From positions 156,109 through 171,279 of the forward strand of contig LN874948.1 in NCBI GenBank assembly GCA_001282665.1: a stretch of DNA of 15,171 bases. Direction: 5' to 3'. The first letter of the stretch is position 1, and each line of letters opens with the position of its first letter. Made by a program: the position numbers and the translations under genes. The notes under the pieces were generated by a model. That model was not told where the DNA came from and did no database searches. It saw only the letters and a list, made by a program, of their open reading frames with translations. Of this stretch, positions 1 to 7,400 are shown in pieces. Source of the DNA: Clostridiales bacterium mt11. Its GTDB lineage: Bacteria; Bacillota; Clostridia; Tissierellales; Tepidimicrobiaceae.

Positions 1-55
1 GTCTAAAAAGGGGTTGCCAATCCATCCCATTGTGCGTCCCAACCAAGCCTACTCA
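1..55. other. Leader-distal flank (trailer) of the CRISPR array
   Basis: No convincing copy of the 30-base repeat lies where one would be expected about 36 bases left of the repeat at 56-85. The stretch is therefore probably the trailer side of the array, or a spacer followed by a badly decayed repeat. The AAGGGG..CCAAT string near 9-22 is only vaguely like the repeat end AAGGTTCAAT. No gene is visible. Confidence 0.45.
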
Positions 56-377
56 ATTTAAATACATCATATGTTAAGGTTCAATATTTCATCAAAAGTA
101 ATTCCAGTTACTTTTATTCTTATTTAAATACATCATATGTTAAGGTTCAATAAATCTAGCTAAGGCTTCACAATCCAAATTAGACAATTTAAATACATCA
201 TATGTTAAGGTTCAATTTTGATATCAGCCCAATAAACTCATTTTTATCATATATTTAAATACATCATATGTTAAGGTTCAACATAGTTGCACACTTCCAA
301 TTTTAGTTAAACCTTTTAATTTAAATACATCATATGTTAAGGTTCAACGTAATACTTTAAGCCAAATTTGTGCTAAC
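56..377 (-). CRISPR. CRISPR array, distal segment A (5 repeats)
   Basis: Five 30-base repeats lie at 56-85, 122-151, 187-216, 253-282 and 319-348, separated by spacers of 35-36 bases. The first three end in T on the plus strand (TTCAAT) and the last two in C (TTCAAC). In transcribed orientation this is the first base of the repeat (A versus G). The last spacer (349-377) is only 29 bases long because it is cut by the IS256-family element. This is the end furthest from the leader, so these should be the oldest spacers. It lies beyond two insertion sequences relative to the leader promoter, so its expression is doubtful. Confidence 0.95.
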
Positions 378-421
378 GAGAATGTAAAAAACTTTGTGTT
401 TTAGAGAGAATTAATCATCTC
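378..421 (+). repeat. Left terminal inverted repeat of the IS256-family element
   Basis: It reads GAGAATGTAAAAAACTTTG and continues TGTTTTAGAGAG..CATCTC. Its partner is at 1904-1944 on the other strand (GGTAATGTAAAATAATCTG, then TGCTTTTAGGAA..ATCTC). A weaker match continues (TAGCAAGAA versus TGGCAAGAA) to about 450. Confidence 0.75.
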
Positions 422-481
422 TAATCTAGCAAGAAATATTAAGCTGGATAAAACTTACAATTAAATATCTTGTATTTATCT

Positions 482-597
482 TTGCCGGAACTATTTTGTT
501 TTATGCATTAAAATGATTAGTTCTGGCAATAATTTTAATTATGGGTAGCTATATCTTAATGTAGATATCTTATTATAGGTGTACCCAAAATTAAAAT
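482..597. other. Two adjacent large inverted repeats 3' of the IS256 transposase gene
   Basis: First stem: TTGCCGGAACTA (482-493) pairs with TAGTTCTGGCAA (518-529), with one G-U pair. Second stem: ATTTTAATTATGGGTA (532-547) pairs with TACCCAAAATTAAAAT (582-597), with one mismatch. An inner stem ATATC/GATAT lies at 551-555 and 564-568. Lying downstream of the transposase, they could form RNA hairpins in the transposase mRNA or in array read-through transcripts, or be a small nested palindromic element. Neither has a clear U-tract, so a classical terminator call is not supported. Confidence 0.6.
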
Positions 598-634
598 CCT
601 ATTTTAAGATTAAAAGGCTTACTGATGTGGCATG

Positions 635-1852
635 TTAAAGATGTGGTCCGATTCTTCCGTCAAAGAATATGATTAACTGGTTTAATATTAGATCCCAGTT
701 TTTATATCTTCTGGACCATTTCTTCATTGCATTTTGACTTGCTAGGTAAAGTATCTTTTGGAGAGCTTCATCTGATGGGAACATGGTTTTAGTCTTAGTT
801 ACTTTTCTTAGCTGTCTGTGAAAGCCTTCTATGATGTTTGTAGTGTACATTACAGTTCTAATTTCCTCTGGATACTTGAAAAATGGAGAAAGCACACCCC
901 AGTTCATTTCCCAGCTTTTAATGGAATATGGATACTTTTTACCCCATTTTTCTTCAAGTTCTTTTAAATTCTCAAGAGCTTCTTCTTCATTAATTGCCTT
1001 ATATACATTTTTGAAGTCGCTAGCGAATTCTCTTAGATCTTTGTAACTTACATATTTAAAGGAGTTTCTTAGTTGATGAATTATACATCTTTGTATTTCA
1101 GCATTAGGATATGCCGCAAATATTGCCTCTTTAAGTCCTGTAAGTCCATCTATACTAAATATTAATACATCCTCTAACCCTCTATTTTTCATATCATTTA
1201 ATACCCCAAGCCAGAATTTAGATGATTCATTTTCTCCTATCCAGATTCCTAGAATATCTTTAAAACCATCTAAATCAACTCCTAATACAACATAAGCTGC
1301 TTTACTTTTTATCTGCCCATCCTCTCTTACTTTGTAATGTATAGCATCCATAAATACAAATGGATAAACCTTATTTAAAGGCCTATTTTGCCATTCTCTA
1401 ATTTGAGGTATTATTCTATCAGTCATCTTACTTACCATTTCTGCAGATATTTCTATTCCATAGATATCTTTTATTTGTTCATGAATATCTCTAGTTGACA
1501 TACCTCTTCCATAAAGAGAGATTACTTTCTCTTCTATACCTGATATATCTCTTTTATGTTTAGGCACTACAATCGGCTCAAACTCTCCATCTCTATCTCT
1601 TGGTACTTCTATTGGTAGCTCACCAAATTGAGTTTTTACAATCTTTTTTGAATAACCATTTCTTCTATTATCGGTATCTTTATTCTTTTTATCTCCCTTA
1701 GAATATCCTAGCTCCATTTCTAATTCTGCCTCTAACATCTCTTGGAGTGCATCTTTAAACATATACTTTAGATAAGAATGAAGATCTCCTGCTGTTTTTA
1801 AATTTCCATCATTAATCATATTTCTTAAAACTTCCTTTGGTAATGTTGACAT
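635..1852 (-). CDS. IS256-family (mutator-type) DDE transposase
   Basis: This 405-residue protein has the normal length and architecture for the IS256/Transposase_mut family, which cuts and pastes (or copies out) its own element. The catalytic triad can be read as D169 (FVFMDAIHY), D235 (FSIDGLTGL) and E342 (TTNIIEGFHRQLRK). The family's RCIIHQLRNS block is at 255-264, and an N-terminal region containing LEMELGYSKGD and RRNGY precedes the catalytic domain. The ATG start is preceded by AAAGGAG nine bases upstream. The frame is intact, so the protein may be active. The gene reads in the same direction as the CRISPR transcript, so read-through from the array could also express it. The family call is firm; the identity of the named IS is not known. 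Confidence 0.96.
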   Translation of the reverse strand: MSTLPKEVLRNMINDGNLKTAGDLHSYLKYMFKDALQEMLEAELEMELGYSKGDKKNKDTDNRRNGYSKKIVKTQFGELPIEVPRDRDGEFEPIVVPKHKRDISGIEEKVISLYGRGMSTRDIHEQIKDIYGIEISAEMVSKMTDRIIPQIREWQNRPLNKVYPFVFMDAIHYKVREDGQIKSKAAYVVLGVDLDGFKDILGIWIGENESSKFWLGVLNDMKNRGLEDVLIFSIDGLTGLKEAIFAAYPNAEIQRCIIHQLRNSFKYVSYKDLREFASDFKNVYKAINEEEALENLKELEEKWGKKYPYSIKSWEMNWGVLSPFFKYPEEIRTVMYTTNIIEGFHRQLRKVTKTKTMFPSDEALQKILYLASQNAMKKWSRRYKNWDLILNQLIIFFDGRIGPHL

Positions 1853-1903
1853 AAAAAATTCTCCTTTCTGGTTTAAATCTTATCTTGATTCTTGCCAGAA
1901 AAG

Positions 1904-1944
1904 AGATTTTTATTTCCTAAAAGCACAGATTATTTTACATTACC
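1904..1944 (-). repeat. Right terminal inverted repeat of the IS256-family element
   Basis: On the minus strand from 1944 it reads GGTAATGTAAAATAATCTG, matching the left end at 378 with scattered mismatches. The element abuts a truncated CRISPR repeat at 1945. Confidence 0.75.
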
Positions 1945-1965
1945 CATCATATGTTAAGGTTCAAT
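1945..1965 (-). repeat. Truncated CRISPR repeat at the IS256 border
   Basis: Only 21 of 30 bases remain (CATCATATGTTAAGG then TTCAAT). The expected first nine plus-strand bases ATTTAAATA are replaced by the end of the IS. The missing bases are the crRNA-handle end of the repeat in transcribed orientation, so the spacer on its left side was lost. Confidence 0.85.
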
Positions 1966-3209
1966 TCTTATCCTTTTTCCTTTGCAGTGTGCTTCTTCCC
2001 ATGATTTAAATACATCATATGTTAAGGTTCAATCTTTTTCAATATCGGTATGGGTTTCTGTGTAGGGATTTAAATACATCATATGTTAAGGTTCAATCTA
2101 TTATGCTTTTTAAAACTCCTAGTTATGCTTATTAATTTAAATACATCATATGTTAAGGTTCAATGGAGAGAATCTAATAGAAAAGTACTTTGCACTTTAA
2201 TTTAAATACATCATATGTTAAGGTTCAATAGAAATAGAAGGATTACCACCAATAGCTATAGGAAAATTTAAATACATCATATGTTAAGGTTCAATAAGCT
2301 GACCTACCATCAGGTGTAGTCATTCTTACATTTAAATACATCATATGTTAAGGTTCAATCTATTTCATATCCTATATGATGTGCTTGTTTTCTTAAATTT
2401 AAATACATCATATGTTAAGGTTCAACATAGAATTCTTTATTTCTAGCAAATCAGAATAGCTGATTTAAATACATCATATGTTAAGGTTCAACTATTAGGG
2501 CTATTAGTTGAAAAGTTTGGATTCATTCCATTTAAATACATCATATGTTAAGGTTCAACTTTTTTCTCTTTATATTTGCCTAATCTATCAGGAATTTAAA
2601 TACATCATATGTTAAGGTTCAACGCAATAAGAAACAAAGTTTATGAAATAGATAGAATGGATTTAAATACATCATATGTTAAGGTTCAACGTAATGCTGT
2701 CAGTAGAATAATTTACATTTTCTTCATTTAAATACATCATATGTTAAGGTTCAACGGGGGATACGAATGAACGAACTAATTAAGATTAATTAATTTAAAT
2801 ACATCATATGTTAAGGTTCAACCCATATTTCTATAGGACATCGACAATAATTACAAATTTAAATACATCATATGTTAAGGTTCAACGTTTCATTCATCTT
2901 TATCCCTCCCGTATTCTTTAGGGATTTAAATACATCATATGTTAAGGTTCAACTCTTCCAGTAAATATGGTAACATCATGAAATCTTATTTAAATACATC
3001 ATATGTTAAGGTTCAACTATTATAAACCTAAAAGGGAAGGACTTTATAACCTAATTTAAATACATCATATGTTAAGGTTCAACAAACTCTGGAATCTCCA
3101 AAGGAATTGTTAGAAGATGAATTTAAATACATCATATGTTAAGGTTCAACTAAGGATTGGGTAATATCTCTTCCTGAATCTATTGCATTTAAATACATCA
3201 TATGTTAAG

Positions 3210-3212
3210 GTT
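3210..3212. repeat. Target-site duplication of the IS3 element (GTT), left copy
   Basis: GTT at 3210-3212 is repeated at 4461-4463. Joining 3187-3212 to 4464-4467 recreates a perfect 30-base CRISPR repeat, so the duplication is exactly three bases. Confidence 0.88.
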
Positions 3213-3254
3213 TGGACCTATGTCAATATAGTAGACACATTTTCTTGAATAATT

Positions 3255-4070
3255 TTATGCAACCCTCTTAGATTTATCTTCCCACTCTTGAGGAGTGATA
3301 TAGCCCAAAGAGCTATGTATTCTCTCTCTGTTATACCATGACTCTATATATTCAAATATTGCAAGTCTAGCAGCATCAAAGTCAAAATATTTAACTAGAT
3401 TAACTTCTTCTTTCTTCAATACTGAGTGAAAGGATTCTATGCAAGCATTGTCATAGGGGTTCCCTTTACCACTAAAGGAATGAGCTATTTTGTGGTCTTT
3501 AACATATTCTCCGAATTCATAACTTGTATATTGACTTCCTAAGTCACTATGGAGAATTAGGCCTTCCCCAGGTTTCTGAATTTTATAGGCATTATCTAAA
3601 GCTTTTATAGCTAATGTGGTATCTATATTTTTAGACATAGAATATCCAACTATCTTCCTACTATTAAGATCCATAACGGAGGCAAGATAGCACCAACCAT
3701 CTTTAATGGTATGAATATATGTAATATCAGTTACCCATTTTTGATTAATGGCAGTTGTAGAGAAGTCTCTATTTATTATGTTTTCTCTGCTCTCAATCTT
3801 ATTTCTTGATGAAAATGGTCTAAACTTCTTACATACTACTGATTTTATGCCTAATTTGTTCATAAGCCTTTGAGTTCTTTTAAGACTTATAAATATGTTT
3901 TTACCTTTTAATTTTTCATATATCTTAGGAGCTCCATATCGACATTTACTAGCTTTATATATATTTAGTATTTCTTTTTCTAGAAATCTATTTTCAATGC
4001 TCCTTTTACTCTCTTTTTTGTTAAGATGTTTATAATATGAACTTCTAGACACTTTTAAGACTTCACACAT
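3255..4070 (-). CDS. IS3-family transposase OrfB (catalytic part)
   Basis: The 271-residue frame carries the rve integrase core. D115 (QKWVTDITYI), D176 (LILHSDLGSQYTS) and E212 (YDNACIESFHSVLKKE) form the D,D(35)E triad that cuts and joins DNA ends. The helical HTH_21-like region (SRSSYYKHL..RYGAPKIYEKL) is at 8-53, and the C-terminal YNRERIHSSLGYITPQEW is typical of the family. The ATG given is the first in the frame, but in this family OrfB is normally made as an OrfAB fusion by -1 frameshifting. Here the frame is open upstream to the A7 run at 4151-4157, giving about 27 extra residues and a fusion of roughly 377-380 residues. The frame is intact. Confidence 0.95.
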   Translation of the reverse strand: MCEVLKVSRSSYYKHLNKKESKRSIENRFLEKEILNIYKASKCRYGAPKIYEKLKGKNIFISLKRTQRLMNKLGIKSVVCKKFRPFSSRNKIESRENIINRDFSTTAINQKWVTDITYIHTIKDGWCYLASVMDLNSRKIVGYSMSKNIDTTLAIKALDNAYKIQKPGEGLILHSDLGSQYTSYEFGEYVKDHKIAHSFSGKGNPYDNACIESFHSVLKKEEVNLVKYFDFDAARLAIFEYIESWYNRERIHSSLGYITPQEWEDKSKRVA

Positions 4071-4123
4071 TAGTTTTATGTCATGGATATCCTTATTATC
4101 AGTAATGAACTTATATATTGAGC

Positions 4124-4387
4124 TTACTTCTTTGCAAATATGGCCATGGCTTTTTTTAATATTTCGTTTTCCTCTTCTATCCTAGCCATCTTCTTAAGCA
4201 TGGCTTGATAATCAGCTTGTGTAATTGTTTTATTATTATCTACTGCTATAGGTTCAGCTTTCTTTACCCATGTTAATATAGTGGATTTAGGTAGGCCATA
4301 TTCACTATTAAGCTCAGCAAGTGTTTTACCGGAATTGTAAAGCTCTACAATGGTATCTTTATATTCTTCTGTATATCTTTTTGACAT
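4124..4387 (-). CDS. IS3-family transposase OrfA (DNA-binding part)
   Basis: A small helix-turn-helix protein of the transposase_8/HTH_Tnp_1 type that binds the element ends. The HTH is in RYTEEYKDTIVELYNSG..LAELNSEYGLPKSTILTWVKK, followed by a leucine/isoleucine-rich coiled coil (MLKKMARIEEENEILKKAM) expected to pair with OrfB or itself. I chose the ATG at 4387 (87 residues), with AAGGAAG eight bases upstream; a GTG at 4396 would overlap that site. The frame ends shortly after the A7 slippery run, the normal arrangement for making OrfA alone or OrfAB. Confidence 0.93.
   Translation of the reverse strand: MSKRYTEEYKDTIVELYNSGKTLAELNSEYGLPKSTILTWVKKAEPIAVDNNKTITQADYQAMLKKMARIEEENEILKKAMAIFAKK
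4151..4157 (-). promoter_or_regulatory. Programmed -1 ribosomal frameshift site (A7)
   Basis: The minus strand reads TTA AAA AAA GCC in the OrfA frame. Slipping back one base at A AAA AAA gives AGC CAT GGC.., and this frame is open into OrfB: 4151 is exactly 27 codons upstream of the OrfB ATG at 4070. This is the standard mechanism for IS3-family OrfAB synthesis. Confidence 0.85.
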
Positions 4388-4460
4388 TCTAGACACTTCC
4401 TTCCTTTTCTATATTCTATAGTATTCGGAAAATCGTGTCTACAATATTATACTAACATCA

Positions 4461-7400
4461 GTTCAACGAGGGAACGACATCAAAATAGTAGTACAAGCTA
4501 ATATATTTAAATACATCATATGTTAAGGTTCAACCTGCCATATATGCGTTTATTGACACAAGGGTAGAGAAATTTAAATACATCATATGTTAAGGTTCAA
4601 CGTAACCCATTATTAGTTTTAAATATTCCTTTTCTTATATTTAAATACATCATATGTTAAGGTTCAACCTAATAGTTTGCCTTCTCCTGTTAGTTCTTTC
4701 AGTTATTTAAATACATCATATGTTAAGGTTCAACTTAATACATGTTCCCTTAGTCTTAGCACTCTTTTTATTTAAATACATCATATGTTAAGGTTCAACT
4801 TTTCTATACCTTTCTTCTTTTAAATCTGCTGTAAATTTAAATACATCATATGTTAAGGTTCAACCTAATAGTTTGCCTTCTCCTGTTAGTTCTTTCAGTT
4901 ATTTAAATACATCATATGTTAAGGTTCAACTTTCCCATTAACACTCCAGGTCTAATTTTTAACTTAATTTAAATACATCATATGTTAAGGTTCAACAGTT
5001 TTAGACATTTCTTTTAACAATCCATGTGGAAATTTAAATACATCATATGTTAAGGTTCAACCAATGTTTAAGGTTACTTATAGGGTTCTTCCTTCATTTA
5101 AATACATCATATGTTAAGGTTCAACATTATCGGAGTCTACATATTTGTAGACTCCGTTTTCAGATTTAAATACATCATATGTTAAGGTTCAACCTAATGC
5201 CTACATTTAATATAAAGGCAAACACATTGATTTAAATACATCATATGTTAAGGTTCAACGAGTTCCAATTACCAGAGTTACGATTACCAGAGTTAATTTA
5301 AATACATCATATGTTAAGGTTCAACTTTTATTGTATTTGCTACTTCTTCACCATCTGCTGCATTTAAATACATCATATGTTAAGGTTCAACTTTCCATTG
5401 AGTCGGTCGGCTGTACTACTTCATTCAATTTAAATACATCATATGTTAAGGTTCAACTTAGCCTGTATGAATTTTCCCCGCGTTTTTCTATATTTAAATA
5501 CATCATATGTTAAGGTTCAACTAATATGTTTTTCATTCTCTGCTTTTATTGCGTTTATTTAAATACATCATATGTTAAGGTTCAACTAGATGCTAACAAT
5601 GTAATCATATATTCTTTAGGATATTTAAATACATCATATGTTAAGGTTCAACACATTAAGCTCCTTAAAGACTAGTGGCTAATAAGATTTAAATACATCA
5701 TATGTTAAGGTTCAACTGTAAATATCCCATCTAATATAGACAATAGCACTCTTATTTAAATACATCATATGTTAAGGTTCAACTTGTTTTTATAAGTTTT
5801 CATTACTACATTTCCATCATTTAAATACATCATATGTTAAGGTTCAACTTATTAGGTTCTAGCTCTGCTATTGTTGCCACTGTTATTTAAATACATCATA
5901 TGTTAAGGTTCAACGTTAGAATTTGATGGAAAGACAATAACTGTACGGAAATTTAAATACATCATATGTTAAGGTTCAACTAATTGTCTCTAGGGACATA
6001 ATCAAGCCCTGTTCTAATTTAAATACATCATATGTTAAGGTTCAACTTTTCTTTCTAATTCCTTTCGCGTAAGCGTACTCTATTTAAATACATCATATGT
6101 TAAGGTTCAACAATTAGACTAGGGAAACCTAGTCTTTTTTATGCTCATTTAAATACATCATATGTTAAGGTTCAACTTATCTATGTCCACTAACACACTT
6201 CCTCTATTTAGTATTTAAATACATCATATGTTAAGGTTCAACAAGAATTTTTCGAAGGACTATTAACTGAATATTATGATTTAAATACATCATATGTTAA
6301 GGTTCAACCTAAAAGGGGACAGGGTTATAGATATTTTTTTTAAATTTAAATACATCATATGTTAAGGTTCAACGCAACACGTGAGTACACCTTTAAGGAG
6401 GTAGAGCAATTTAAATACATCATATGTTAAGGTTCAACTATATCTTCTCCACTTAGAAGGCAACTTGTTCTGATATTTAAATACATCATATGTTAAGGTT
6501 CAACCTGTTAATGTTGTTGACCATTCCTCCGTTTCCTTTAGATTTAAATACATCATATGTTAAGGTTCAACGCATTACAACAAGCTGAAAGAGATAAGAA
6601 AGATGAATTTAAATACATCATATGTTAAGGTTCAACCCTAAAAGGGGACAGGGTTATAGATATTTTTTTTAAATTTAAATACATCATATGTTAAGGTTCA
6701 ACTTATTTAAAGGCGGTGGAGTAGATGTCTAAGATAGAATTTAAATACATCATATGTTAAGGTTCAACTTAGTTATTTTTTGCAATAACTGTTTTCTGAC
6801 GCTTATTTAAATACATCATATGTTAAGGTTCAACGCTTTCTAACGAATTAGGAAGATGGGCTACTACTAGATTTAAATACATCATATGTTAAGGTTCAAC
6901 AAACAAAGTTTAATAGAGTTAGGAACTAGTTTTTCATTTAAATACATCATATGTTAAGGTTCAACTAGTTGCATTTTCTTCTAAAGACCCATGGAGGTCC
7001 AATTTAAATACATCATATGTTAAGGTTCAACTAGACACACTTTATGATTTAGCAAATTACTCTATTAATTTAAATACATCATATGTTAAGGTTCAACTTT
7101 TATTTTTTACTTTCTGCCCTTCAAATCTTTCAATTTAAATACATCATATGTTAAGGTTCAACAAACTAGTTCCTAACTCTATTAAACTTTGTTTTAATAT
7201 TTAAATACATCATATGTTAAGGTTCAACTTACCTATCCTGTAAAAATTCTCTGGCTCTGCCAATATTTAAATACATCATATGTTAAGGTTCAACGCGAGA
7301 CAATTATAGAAGATAGCGGAGAAACAAAAGGATTTAAATACATCATATGTTAAGGTTCAACCTAAAACCTTATCTAATAACTCATAATTCTTGGTAAATT

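Larger units (their letters stand above)
378..1944 (-). mobile_element. IS256-family insertion sequence inside the CRISPR array
   Basis: The element carries one transposase gene (635-1852, minus) and is bounded by long imperfect inverted repeats. The left end reads GAGAATGTAAAA..TTTGTG from 378 on the plus strand. The right end reads GGTAATGTAAAA..TCTGTG from 1944 on the minus strand. Similarity continues inward for roughly 60 bases. These ends give about 1567 bases, slightly long for an IS256-type element because some 257 bases lie 3' of the transposase gene. The bases outside the ends (GTGCTAAC left, CATCATAT right) do not match, so no 8-9-base target duplication is present. The right flank is a repeat lacking its first nine plus-strand bases. 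Adjacent deletion or recombination between two copies would explain this. The exact ends are inferred by eye. Confidence 0.85.
1945..3212 (-). CRISPR. CRISPR array, middle segment B (about 20 repeats)
   Basis: It begins with a truncated repeat at 1945-1965 that keeps only the last 21 plus-strand bases. Eighteen complete repeats follow at 2004, 2068, 2135, 2200, 2266, 2330, 2397, 2463, 2530, 2594, 2661, 2726, 2793, 2857, 2924, 2988, 3054 and 3121 (starts). The last repeat, starting at 3187, is split by the IS3 element after 3212. Repeats from 1945 to 2359 end in T on the plus strand; from 2397 onward they end in C. Spacers are 34-38 bases. The spacer at 2427-2462 is a diverged relative of the one at 8021-8056. 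No protein gene is present; open frames here are only translations of the repeat. Confidence 0.97.
3213..4460 (-). mobile_element. IS3-family (IS150-like) insertion sequence inside a CRISPR repeat
   Basis: This 1248-base element has imperfect terminal repeats: TGGACCTATGTC..AGTAGACACATTTTC from 3213, and TGATGTTAGTAT..TGTAGACACGATTTTC read inward on the minus strand from 4460. It carries two overlapping-phase frames, orfA and orfB, typical of the IS3 family. It is inserted between GTT and CAAC of one CRISPR repeat and flanked by a three-base duplication, which fits the 3-4 bases typical of the IS150 group. It is oriented with its genes in the pre-crRNA direction. Its length and intact frames suggest a recent, possibly still active, insertion. 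Confidence 0.93.

Noticed and set aside
1..22. Possible further decayed CRISPR repeat (AAGGGG..CCAAT)
   Set aside because: Too few matches to the 30-base repeat, and the spacing to the repeat at 56 would be short; kept only as a remark.
831..1046. Plus-strand open frame inside the transposase gene
   Set aside because: It lies antisense to the well-supported IS256 transposase and has no family features.
3018..6343. Resemblance of spacer 3018-3053 to the pair at 6309 and 6637 (shared CCTAAAAGGG)
   Set aside because: Identity falls off after about 11 bases and needs gaps, so chance similarity in AT-rich DNA is likely.
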